Part shown: positions 1 to 17,380 of the stretch, piece by piece
How positions within the stretch are numbered: position 1 is the stretch's first letter
How the letters are laid out: each line of letters begins with the position of its first letter
Source: an uncultured Caldilinea sp.
GTDB taxonomy: Bacteria; Chloroflexota; Anaerolineae; Caldilineales; Caldilineaceae
Assembly: GCF_937128415.1 (NCBI RefSeq)
Contig: NZ_CAKZMJ010000010.1
Span: 1-17,380 of the forward strand
Length of the DNA stretch: 17,380 bases
Reading direction: 5' to 3'
Position numbers and translations under genes: made by a program
The notes under the pieces: model-generated
Seen by the model: the letters and a program-made list of their open reading frames with translations, nothing else
Databases searched by the model: none
What the model was told of the DNA's origin: nothing

Positions 1-3641
<3,641 letters not shown>

Positions 3642-3761
3642 TTGCGTCGTTTTCTTAGCAGGCGCTGCGCTTGACAGCATCAACAACAAGGAAAATGTCG
3701 CCGAGCACGCCCGTCTTTTCGCTCTTCCTTTGCGTTGAGTCTATTCCCGGTGCAGGCGGCC
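3642..3761. other. Spacer between smc and the membrane protein gene
   Basis: 120 bases with no gene. A TTGACA at 3671-3676 lies on the plus strand, pointing away from smc, and has no matching -10 box, so I do not call it a promoter. On the minus strand a weak TTGATG-like element occurs, but no -10 box stands out. No hairpin with a T-run is evident, so smc could be read through from the upstream gene or be driven by a non-consensus promoter. Confidence 0.5.
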
Positions 3762-4478
3762 TCAACTGTGAAAGTGCCAGAAAGCGGGCAACACCGCTTC
3801 CGCCGCCAACCCCACTGCGTAGATAGCGCCGAAGATGAGCAGCTCGCGGCGACGTCGTTGCAGCCATCGCCCGAACGCAAAGCGATCCACCAGGATCGGC
3901 TCGGCGCACAGCGCAACCAGGCCGGTCGCCCCGACCAGTTGCAGGATACTCCAGATGGGCAGCGCCACGAAAATCCACAGCGGGCTTTCGAGCACGCCGA
4001 GCAGGTGACCGGCGCTGAAGGCCGTCAGGTTCGCCAGCCGCACCAGCGACCAGACGCCCACGAGGCCGCCGGTGAAAAGCGAACCGACCGTGATCCCCAC
4101 CACTTCGAGCGTTTTCGCCAGCGGCGCCGCTGCAAAGCTCGCCGGCAGCGGAGAACCGGCGAAGTACCATTCCGAAAACGCCGCCCGATGCAAAAAGCCA
4201 TCGGCGAAGGCGCGTTCGATCTGGGCCGGCGCAAACAGGGTGAGAAGGATCAACACGAGCATCGAAGTCGCCAACCAGAGCGCAATTACGGCGAGCGCCG
4301 CGCGCAGGTCATGGCGTCGCAGGGCCAGCGCCATGAAAAGGGTCAACACGATCGTCTGGCTGATCGGCATGAAGCGCAACTGCCCGAGGATGGCAGAGAG
4401 CCCGGTTGTGAAGAGGGCGAAAAGCGCGGCCATCAGGTAGAAAAACGGATCACGGGTCAGTTGATATTCTTTTGACAT
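3762..4478 (-). CDS. Multi-span membrane protein of unknown function
   Basis: I do not recognise this 238-residue protein. It is strongly hydrophobic, with about six membrane segments at roughly residues 12-31, 38-53, 60-82, 124-143, 155-182 and 212-230. A basic patch (RWLQRRRRE near 205-212) sits before the last span, and the protein ends in an aromatic/His tail. The start at 4478 (MSKEYQLT) is chosen over an in-frame ATG at 4541, because AAGG lies 7 nt upstream of it and the longer form would run into a hairpin. No catalytic motif, haem-binding CxxCH or transporter signature is visible. It follows the dihaem cytochrome c gene on the same strand after 99 bases, so it may be an accessory of the respiratory operon, but the hairpin in between could separate them. 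The arrangement of spans is broadly like YIP1-type membrane proteins, but that is only an impression. Confidence 0.75.
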   Translation of the reverse strand: MSKEYQLTRDPFFYLMAALFALFTTGLSAILGQLRFMPISQTIVLTLFMALALRRHDLRAALAVIALWLATSMLVLILLTLFAPAQIERAFADGFLHRAAFSEWYFAGSPLPASFAAAPLAKTLEVVGITVGSLFTGGLVGVWSLVRLANLTAFSAGHLLGVLESPLWIFVALPIWSILQLVGATGLVALCAEPILVDRFAFGRWLQRRRRELLIFGAIYAVGLAAEAVLPAFWHFHS

Positions 4479-4510
4479 AACGGACCTTATAGCCCCGTAA
4501 GCATCCATAA

Positions 4511-4543
4511 GAATGGGGCGGCTGGCAACCAGCCGCCCCATTC
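4511..4543 (-). terminator. Perfect 15-bp stem hairpin after the dihaem cytochrome c gene
   Basis: The two arms (4511-4525 and 4529-4543) are exact reverse complements around a 3-base loop and contain the core GGGGCGGCTGG. The hairpin starts 35 bases past the stop of the cytochrome c gene and lies 33 bases before the start of the membrane protein gene. On the minus strand it is followed by CTTATGG rather than a clear run of T. It may therefore terminate only partly, stabilise the upstream mRNA end, or be a copy of a dispersed palindromic repeat. Confidence 0.6.
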
Positions 4544-4577
4544 GAGGTTCACCATCTGCTGGACAAGACGATGGGCG

Positions 4578-5471
4578 TCATCGCTGCCGGTTGGGGTCGA
4601 GCAACCATTCGACCAGGGCGTTGATCTCCTCCTCGCTCATTCGCTCGGCGAAGTTAGACGGCATGATGCCGGCTGTGTAGCCTTCCACGATGTAGGCGTT
4701 GGGGTTGACGATGCTGTCGTGCACGTAGGTGAAAGCATCCATCCCATGGGTGCCCGCCGTCTCGTGGAGGTTGCCCAGGTTGGGGCCGACGGGTCCGCGG
4801 TTGGTGGGCGTTTGCGGCTGGTCGAGGTTGTGACAGCCTACGCACCCCATGCTGACGAACAGCTCCTGCGGCGGCCTTGGCCCGGTGGGCTCTGGCGTGA
4901 CTTCCGCAGCAGGCGCAGCGCCCTCTTCCGCCGTCGCCTTGGACGGTGCATCGAGGAAGGGCTGCCATGGATCGGGGTTGTCGGGCGTCCCTTGTTTCAG
5001 CGCATCCTCTTCCCAATTTAAGACGAAGGCTGTCACCGCCTGCACCTGATCGTCGCGGAAGGGGCCGCCATAGCGCTGACTCCAGGTGGGCATCATCACG
5101 GCCCACTGGGATTGCACTTTGGAGGGGCGCCCCGCCGCCACGGTGAGCGCCACGTAGTCGTGCAGCGAGCCGGTCCAGCCGATATCTTTGAGACGTTGGG
5201 TGAAGAAATATTTGCTATGAAGCGCAGGCGCTACACCCGGCAAGCCCTTGCCGTCGACGCCGTGGCAGTTATAGCAGTTGTTGGCGTACAGCTCGGCGCC
5301 CTTTTCGATTTCCCGACCGATCCAGTTGGCGGTCTGCGCCTCCATGCGCTGCTCTTCGATCAGTCCCATGAAGAGAAACAGGACGATCATCAACAGCAGA
5401 GACGCAATCGCCAGGCTGATCTTTACAATCGGCGAACGAACGTACAGAAAGCTATACCATGGTTGCTTCAT
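4578..5471 (-). CDS. qcrC: Membrane-anchored dihaem cytochrome c subunit of the bc complex
   Basis: Electron-transfer subunit expected to take electrons from the Rieske cluster and pass them to a terminal oxidase on the outer face of the membrane. The 297-residue protein has one N-terminal membrane anchor (about residues 15-37) and then two cytochrome c domains. The first has C66-x-x-C69-H70 with candidate axial Met126/127 in an MMP motif. The second has C210-x-x-C213-H214 with candidate Met270 in a GIMP motif. A Pro/Ala/Glu-rich linker (about 172-202) joins them. The start is 9 bases after the cytochrome b stop, and a GAGGAG element overlaps that stop, so the two genes are translationally close. 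Two c haems on one anchored subunit resembles actinobacterial QcrC, where the subunit wires complex III straight to the oxidase. A similar role here is inference. The symbol is given by analogy of position and role. Confidence 0.9.
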   Translation of the reverse strand: MKQPWYSFLYVRSPIVKISLAIASLLLMIVLFLFMGLIEEQRMEAQTANWIGREIEKGAELYANNCYNCHGVDGKGLPGVAPALHSKYFFTQRLKDIGWTGSLHDYVALTVAAGRPSKVQSQWAVMMPTWSQRYGGPFRDDQVQAVTAFVLNWEEDALKQGTPDNPDPWQPFLDAPSKATAEEGAAPAAEVTPEPTGPRPPQELFVSMGCVGCHNLDQPQTPTNRGPVGPNLGNLHETAGTHGMDAFTYVHDSIVNPNAYIVEGYTAGIMPSNFAERMSEEEINALVEWLLDPNRQR

Positions 5472-5480
5472 GGCTCTGGT

Positions 5481-7106
<1,626 letters not shown>

Positions 7107-7148
7107 CGCAGTGAATGCAACAAGCTGTTTGCCAGAACCGAATAAAGA

Positions 7149-8020
<872 letters not shown>

Positions 8021-8021
8021 A

Positions 8022-8052
<31 letters not shown>

Positions 8053-8057
8053 TTCTT

Positions 8058-8078
8058 ACAATGTGCTCGCTACATTGT
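8058..8078. repeat. 7-bp inverted repeat in the bc operon leader
   Basis: ACAATGT (8058-8064) and ACATTGT (8072-8078) are exact reverse complements separated by 7 bases. The second arm lies inside the first copy of the 14-base tandem repeat. It can form a small stem in the leader RNA or be a dyad for a DNA-binding protein, though it lies downstream of the predicted transcription start. Confidence 0.5.
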
Positions 8079-8104
8079 TTGCACTACGTTGTTTGCACTA
8101 CGTT
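8071..8104. repeat. 14-base tandem repeat (about 2.4 copies) in the bc operon leader
   Basis: TACATTGTTTGCAC (8071-8084) is followed directly by TACGTTGTTTGCAC (8085-8098) and a partial third copy TACGTT (8099-8104). The two full copies differ at one base. On the transcribed minus strand each unit reads GTGCAAACAANGTA. It may be simple slippage or paired binding sites, and its place in the untranslated leader makes a regulatory role possible but unproven. Confidence 0.6.
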
Positions 8105-8168
8105 CGAGACCATCGCAGTGGTCCGCGCAAAGGGGGGTCTCCACCATGTCTGGCGTCAACTTGCGTGG

Positions 8169-8197
8169 ACTATAGCATACGCTCGAACACTTGTCAA
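8169..8197 (-). promoter_or_regulatory. Sigma-70-type promoter of the Rieske/cytochrome b/c operon
   Basis: On the minus strand, TTGACA (8197-8192), a spacer of exactly 17 bases and TATAGT (8174-8169). This matches the -35 consensus fully and the -10 consensus at five of six positions. Transcription would start near 8161 and leave a leader of about 170 nt before the Rieske ATG. Confidence 0.75.
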
Positions 8198-8208
8198 AAT
8201 TATCACAA
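8191..8208 (-). promoter_or_regulatory. CRP/FNR-family-like palindrome overlapping the -35 box
   Basis: The minus strand reads TTGTGA-N6-TGACAA. The half-sites agree with a perfect dyad at five of six positions and resemble the TGTGA-N6-TCACA class bound by CRP/FNR regulators. The dyad covers the -35 hexamer, a place from which a bound protein would usually repress or act as a close-range activator. The regulator is not in this window, and the call rests on the pattern alone. Confidence 0.4.
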
Positions 8209-8365
8209 ATTTCCGGCGCTGAAATCGGCTCGTCATGGATTCAACCCGGCATTGGCTCGATCGAATGACGACGCCTTTGCAACGAGAATATACCACATTT
8301 GCGTTATTTTTGTGTAATGTTTGCGCCTTTTTTCACAAGAAGTTTTATCAAAGTTGCGCGGCCAT

Positions 8366-9298
<933 letters not shown>

Positions 9299-9343
9299 GT
9301 GCACTGTTCCTCTATCGTTTGTTATTGTTTGTGTTTGGGTGCG

Positions 9344-9369
9344 AAAAAATGGTCTCAGGCGGTCGCCTG
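9344..9369 (-). terminator. Candidate intrinsic terminator of recQ
   Basis: On the minus strand just past the recQ stop, CAGGC-GACC-GCCTG forms a 5-bp stem with a 4-base loop (9369-9356), then AGACCA, then six T residues (9349-9344). The stem is short and the gap before the T-run is a few bases long, so it may be only partly efficient. Confidence 0.5.
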
Positions 9370-9384
9370 GTCATCGCGTTGGTT

Positions 9385-12945
<3,561 letters not shown>

Positions 12946-13025
12946 ATGCCTTTAAGGTCAATCAAACTGTCGCCCGCCGCAACGGAATCGTTGTCGCCAC
13001 CGGGAAGTTTGGCGCTCTTTGCAGG

Positions 13026-13054
13026 CTATCAGTATAATTCAAAGCAACTGATAG
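13026..13054. promoter_or_regulatory. Palindrome enclosing a TATAAT box (possible operator/promoter)
   Basis: CTATCAG (13026-13032) and CTGATAG (13048-13054) are exact reverse complements, 22 bases centre to centre, about two DNA turns. Directly between them lies TATAAT on the plus strand (13033-13038), which with TTGGCG at 13009-13014 gives an 18-base spacer. On the minus strand TATACT (13036-13031) faces recQ but lacks a good -35. The layout suits a repressor dimer hiding a -10 box, but it is a pattern only. Confidence 0.4.
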
Positions 13055-13274
13055 AAAGAATTCGCCTTCACCGAAAACGCATGCCCACAGGCTCTCCAGC
13101 GCGTCACATGGATGGGCGATGGCTACCTGAACCAGCGCACTGTTGCAAATCGTAAAGTCCTGTACACGAGCGCACAATTTCTCCATAAGCTACAGTCACG
13201 CAAGGGTGTTTTGCCGGGCGACATTGTAATATGTGATTTGATTATGATCGATATCCATTCATTTTGATCGAAGC

Positions 13275-13305
13275 GAAAATGGGCGCGCCATCTGCGCCCA
13301 TTTTC
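13275..13305. terminator. 12-bp stem hairpin ahead of fabF, bidirectional terminator-like
   Basis: GAAAATGGGCGC (13275-13286) and GCGCCCATTTTC (13294-13305) pair perfectly around a 7-base loop. The GC core is flanked by A4 and T4, the form of a bidirectional intrinsic terminator. No gene ends here on either strand, so it may instead attenuate fabF transcription or block read-through toward recQ. Confidence 0.5.
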
Positions 13306-13359
13306 ACAGCCGGACAAGTTGCATCCTGGCGCCAAACCCATAGAAAGCGAGTCAATCCG

Positions 13360-14595
<1,236 letters not shown>

Positions 14596-14742
14596 GCGAG
14601 TGGATGCTTGCCATAAAGGGTTGGTCGTTCAGCTCAAAGAGACGGCGCGCAACGAGAGCGCTCACTCCGAAGAGACGAAGCACATCCTGCGCGATCGGCC
14701 CTGCTGATTGCCCCCACTGAAGTGGATTCCACGAAGCAATGT

Positions 14743-14783
14743 GAAGAAACACGAAGTCGCACGACCGGGCTTCGTGTTTCTTC
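14743..14783 (+). terminator. Intrinsic terminator of fabF
   Basis: GAAGAAACACGAAG (14743-14756) pairs perfectly over 14 bp with CTTCGTGTTTCTTC (14770-14783) around a 13-base loop, followed by a T-rich tract (GTTGTTTTCTCC). It lies about 150 bases past the fabF stop. Confidence 0.72.
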
Positions 14784-14820
14784 GTTGTTTTCTCCTCTTC
14801 TCTTCACAAACTTGATTGCT

Positions 14821-14850
14821 GAGCTCCTTGATAGATTCTGATAGGAGCTC
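14821..14850. repeat. 7-bp inverted repeat GAGCTCC-N16-GGAGCTC
   Basis: The arms 14821-14827 and 14844-14850 are exact reverse complements. The interior contains GATA three times. It has no T-run on either side, so it is not a clear terminator. Its function is unknown. Confidence 0.5.
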
Positions 14851-14980
14851 CCAGCTGAGTGAAAGTTTCTCTCAGAATGCGACCTTCCAGCCGGCTTGCC
14901 GGAAGGCAACCTCACCGCACCCAGTTGGCTCTGGTTTCAGGAGACTTCAGATTTTTAACAAAATTATCTGGCAATGAGGG

Positions 14981-14994
14981 GCGGCTCCAGCCGC
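14981..14994. repeat. GCGGCT-CC-AGCCGC palindrome
   Basis: A 6-bp perfect palindrome with 2 central bases, within a GGGGCGGCT context like that of the hairpin at 4511-4543. The shared core suggests that both may be copies of one short dispersed palindromic family, but two copies do not prove this. Confidence 0.4.
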
Positions 14995-15170
14995 ACCTAC
15001 CGTCATCGCCAGAGCATTTATGAAAAACATCATGGAGTTGCCTGGAAGTTGAGCCAGTTGTGTGACGTTATATTTGCAGAGGAGGCATTTCTGGTTACAA
15101 GTCGCAATGCTTTTACAGCCTTCTTACATTTTTCCCAAACCTTCTTTGCAGTTTTGGTGCATCATAAAGG

Positions 15171-15191
15171 TGAGCCAGCCTGAAAGGCTCA
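15171..15191 (+). promoter_or_regulatory. Small leader hairpin before the secreted-protein gene
   Basis: TGAGCC (15171-15176) pairs with GGCTCA (15186-15191). A competing inner stem AGCCT-GAA-AGGCT is also possible. It lies about 37 bases before the start codon in the likely 5' leader. Confidence 0.35.
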
Positions 15192-15228
15192 GCAAAACAA
15201 TCGAGTCTAGATTAAACGGAGGTTTCGT

Positions 15229-15822
<594 letters not shown>

Positions 15823-15880
15823 GTTCACCCGTTCCTTCAGAAAGGGCTGTCTGACACAGGCGGCCTGTTACACCGGCGAT

Positions 15881-15914
15881 CGAAAGCGGCGGGAGATGCG
15901 CCCCGCCGCTTTCG
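15881..15914 (+). terminator. 13-bp stem hairpin after the secreted-protein gene
   Basis: CGAAAGCGGCGGG (15881-15893) pairs perfectly with CCCGCCGCTTTCG (15902-15914) around an 8-base loop, about 60 bases past the stop. No long T-run follows, so it may end transcription with help or protect the mRNA 3' end. A small ACAGG-CGG-CCTGT dyad precedes it (15856-15868). Confidence 0.55.
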
Positions 15915-15963
15915 ATGTTGAGCGCTCTTCCCTTCGTTTAGCCCGCGCTCCATCTCTCCTCAC

Positions 15964-15992
15964 TTGTCCGTAACCGCAGAACTGTGTACACT
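15964..15992 (+). promoter_or_regulatory. Candidate promoter of ppgK
   Basis: TTGTCC (15964-15969), a 17-base spacer and TACACT (15987-15992), each matching consensus at four of six positions. It would give a leader of about 35 bases. It lies after the upstream hairpin, which supports separate transcription of ppgK. Confidence 0.45.
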
Positions 15993-16032
15993 GACAGCCA
16001 AATGCTTTAACGACTCTTATAGAGGTGCAGTC

Positions 16033-16788
16033 ATGCAAATTCTTGGAATCGACATCGGGGGCAGCGGCATCAAAGGACGGTTGGTGGACGTCGAAAGCGG
16101 CGAATTGATCGGCGAACGTCATCGCATCGAAACGCCCAAACCCTCAACACCGGCGGCTGTGGCGGAGGTCGTTGTCAAGATTGTGCGCCATTTCAACTAT
16201 CGCGGGCCGGTCGGCGTGACCTTTCCCGCCATCGTGCAGCATGGCGTCACGCTTTCTGCGGCCAATGTCGATCCAGGATGGATCGGCGCGCCTGCGCAGC
16301 AGATTTTCACAGAGGCTACGGGATTGCCCGTGTATGTCCTCAACGATGCAGACGCCGCCGGCGTCGCCGAAATGACCTTCGGCGCAGGGCGCGAATTTCA
16401 GCAAGGGATCGTGATTTTGTTGACCTTTGGCACCGGCATCGGCAGCGCGATCTTTCACGACGGCAAACTGCTGCCCAACACCGAATTCGGCCATGTGCCG
16501 ATGCCGCTGAAAGGGATGGATGCAGAACATTATTGCTCGGATAAAGTCCGCAAAGAGCTAGACTTGAAATGGCCTGCATGGGCGAAGCGCGTTGATGCTT
16601 ACTTGAAGTTGATGGAACTGCTCTTTTCGCCGGATGTGTTCATCATCGGCGGGGGCGTCAGCAAGAAATTTGATAAATTCGCACCCTATCTCCAGCGTCG
16701 CGCCCGGATCGTCCCGGCGCAATTATTGAATGACGCCGGGATCGTCGGCGCAGCGATGATGGCTCGCCAGCAATTGGTTCTCCACTAA
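16033..16788 (+). CDS. ppgK: Polyphosphate glucokinase (ROK fold)
   Basis: Phosphorylates glucose to glucose 6-phosphate, using polyphosphate (often also ATP) as donor, in the cytoplasm. The 251 residues match the short polyphosphate-type enzymes (about 250-270) rather than ATP-only ROK kinases (about 300-320). Visible motifs: GIDIGGSGIKG (5-15) for phosphate binding, LNDADAAG (103-110) with the catalytic Asp, LTFGTGIGSAI (130-140), PNTEFGH (148-154) for sugar binding, and IIGGGVS (214-220). The zinc-binding CxCGxxGC motif of many ROK proteins is absent, which also fits the polyphosphate group. The start at 16033 has GAGGTG 6 bases upstream; an in-frame ATG at 15964 overlaps the promoter and is less likely. 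The VOC gene follows after 100 bases. Donor preference is inference. Confidence 0.88.
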   Translation: MQILGIDIGGSGIKGRLVDVESGELIGERHRIETPKPSTPAAVAEVVVKIVRHFNYRGPVGVTFPAIVQHGVTLSAANVDPGWIGAPAQQIFTEATGLPVYVLNDADAAGVAEMTFGAGREFQQGIVILLTFGTGIGSAIFHDGKLLPNTEFGHVPMPLKGMDAEHYCSDKVRKELDLKWPAWAKRVDAYLKLMELLFSPDVFIIGGGVSKKFDKFAPYLQRRARIVPAQLLNDAGIVGAAMMARQQLVLH

Positions 16789-16820
16789 ATGGTGCAAATT
16801 AGGTAAATGGTGCAAATAGG
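16786..16820. repeat. Tandem direct repeat TAAATGGTGCAAAT, two copies, starting in the ppgK stop codon
   Basis: TAAATGGTGCAAATTAGG (16786-16803) is followed by TAAATGGTGCAAATAGG (16804-16820), differing by one T. A further partial unit, GCAAATA, follows. The first TAA is the ppgK stop. Each copy contains an ATG not backed by a ribosome site. It is probably a local duplication, and a regulatory role is possible. Confidence 0.65.
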
Positions 16821-16888
16821 CGCAAATATATAGAAGTTGCGCAGTAGACCTGGCAATTGATCGAGCGAATTGAGCAAATCAAGCGACG

Positions 16889-17269
16889 ATGACGACGCCC
16901 TTCGCGCAACAAGTCACCTTTCTCTACACGGCGGACCTGGCCGCCACCTCTCATTTTTACGAGGCTCTCCTCGGGTTGCCGCTGGCGCTCGATCAGGGGG
17001 CCTGTCGCATCTATCAAGTCAGTGCAGATGGCTTTCTCGGCTTTTGCAAACGAGAGGGTGCAACGCCCTCAGGCGTGATCGTCACCTTCGTCACACAAGA
17101 TGTGGATGGCTGGTATGAGCGGCTGTCGGCGCGCGGCGTTCCTTTCGAGAAGGCGCCAACGTTCAATCCTCTCTATAACATTTACCATTGCTTTCTCCGC
17201 GACCCGAATGGGTATTTGTTAGAGATTCAACGCTTTCACGATCCGGCCTGGCCTCACAAACCAGGCTGA
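16889..17269 (+). CDS. VOC-fold (glyoxalase/bleomycin-resistance/dioxygenase superfamily) protein
   Basis: A 126-residue protein with the paired beta-alpha-beta-beta-beta layout of the VOC superfamily. It opens with VTFLYTADLAATSHFYEALLG (9-29), has a middle strand pattern ending in GVIVTFVTQDVDGWYERLSARG (about 62-84), and closes with the typical RDPNGYLLEIQRF (104-116). The Glu in LLEIQ and early polar residues could be metal ligands, but the usual N-terminal His is not obvious (the strand has Y13 instead), so the metal site may be incomplete. Members include glyoxalase I, dioxygenases and antibiotic-binding proteins, and the substrate cannot be told from sequence. The start has only a weak AAGCGA ribosome site, and translation may depend on ppgK read-through. 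A hairpin (17246-17266) overlaps the last codons. Confidence 0.85.
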   Translation: MTTPFAQQVTFLYTADLAATSHFYEALLGLPLALDQGACRIYQVSADGFLGFCKREGATPSGVIVTFVTQDVDGWYERLSARGVPFEKAPTFNPLYNIYHCFLRDPNGYLLEIQRFHDPAWPHKPG

Positions 17270-17304
17270 TGAACGCTACCGCTTTGCGGTCATCCGTTTT
17301 TTTT
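17246..17304 (+). terminator. Intrinsic terminator at the end of the VOC gene
   Basis: ACCGC-TTT-GCGGT (17278-17290) forms a short stem, followed after 6 bases by eight T residues (17297-17304) and more T. A second 6-bp dyad, GCCTGG/CCAGGC (17246-17266), lies just before it and covers the end of the coding region. The T-run makes termination likely despite the short stem. Confidence 0.6.
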
Positions 17305-17319
17305 CCGTTTTTGAGCGAG

Positions 17320-17348
17320 TTGACAACATCAAGACCTCGTGATATGCT
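17320..17348 (+). promoter_or_regulatory. Near-consensus sigma-70 promoter for a gene beyond the right edge
   Basis: TTGACA (17320-17325), a 17-base spacer and TATGCT (17343-17348). It follows a terminator and points right. Transcription would begin near 17355, so the gene or RNA starts at or past the window end. No start codon with a ribosome site is visible in the last 30 bases. Confidence 0.65.
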
Positions 17349-17380
17349 TACGCCGCCTTTGGGTCAGGAACATACAGCGC

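Larger units (their letters stand above)
12946..13359. other. 414-base divergent region between recQ and fabF
   Basis: No credible gene is visible. It holds a 7-bp dyad around a TATAAT box (13026-13054) and a 12-bp stem hairpin (13275-13305) shortly before fabF. Between them (about 13100-13270) the sequence is AT-richer, with several TATGAT/TAATAT-like words but no well-spaced -35 partner. I cannot name the fabF or recQ promoter with confidence. Confidence 0.5.
14596..15228. other. 633-base gene-poor stretch with several palindromes
   Basis: I see no convincing gene. In order it holds: the fabF terminator (14743-14783); a GAGCTCC/GGAGCTC dyad (14821-14850); a CTGAG/CTCAG hairpin (14855-14875); a CCGGC-based palindrome (14882-14906); a GCGGCTCCAGCCGC palindrome (14981-14994); and the AT-rich leader of the next gene with its own small hairpin (15171-15191). 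Reading frames inside are short and without family character. It could hold an untranslated RNA, but none matches a class I recognise. Confidence 0.5.

Noticed and set aside
3671..3676. TTGACA on the plus strand between smc and the membrane protein gene
   Set aside because: It points away from smc, has no -10 partner at a suitable distance and no plus-strand gene follows.
8071..8104. Possible CRISPR array from the 14-base tandem units
   Set aside because: The units abut with no spacers, are too short and have only two full copies; no cas gene is near.
8100..8165. Possible T-box or other known riboswitch in the bc operon leader
   Set aside because: The TGGNACCGCG core is absent on the transcribed strand and no known riboswitch consensus fits.

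Overview
The window is a gene-dense, GC-rich piece of bacterial chromosome. It carries eleven protein genes and no recognisable tRNA, rRNA, CRISPR array or insertion sequence. My best guess is an aerobic member of the Chloroflexota (Caldilinea/Anaerolineae-like). That guess rests on the combination of a Rieske/cytochrome b/dihaem c operon, a polyphosphate-type glucokinase, an unusually large RecQ and a bacterial SMC. It is inference from gene content, not a database match.

Left half, minus strand (1-12945). Reading in the direction of transcription, the order is: a giant recQ with a TPR-like N-terminus (12945-9385); cysK (9298-8366); a respiratory operon of Rieske protein (7991-7149), fused cytochrome b (7094-5481) and membrane-anchored dihaem cytochrome c (5471-4578); an unrecognised multi-span membrane protein (4478-3762); and smc (3641 to beyond the left edge). 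The respiratory operon has the clearest regulatory region of the window. It has a near-consensus sigma-70 promoter (TTGACA-N17-TATAGT) overlapped by a CRP/FNR-like palindrome, followed by a leader of about 170 nt with tandem repeats and inverted repeats. A perfect 15-bp stem hairpin lies between the dihaem c gene and the membrane protein gene.

Right half, plus strand (13360-17380). fabF (13360-14595) is followed by a strong hairpin terminator, then a gene-poor stretch of about 630 bases with several palindromes. After it come a small secreted protein with two TQEQADLL helical repeats and a Gly/Arg/His/Phe tail (15229-15822), ppgK (16033-16788) and a VOC-fold protein (16889-17269). A near-consensus promoter at 17320-17348 points to a gene beyond the right edge. 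recQ and fabF diverge from a 414-base intergenic region that holds a palindrome around a TATAAT box.

The Rieske, cytochrome b and dihaem c proteins should form a quinol:electron-acceptor oxidoreductase (complex III). It mixes features of bc1 and b6f types: b6-type histidine spacing, subunit-IV region fused, no cysteine for haem cn, an APWY in place of PEWY, plus extra soluble tails on cytochrome b and on Rieske. The other genes are housekeeping (chromosome organisation, DNA repair, cysteine synthesis, fatty acid elongation, glucose phosphorylation). No defence island or mobile element is visible. The most unusual items are the RecQ architecture and the domain additions to the bc complex.
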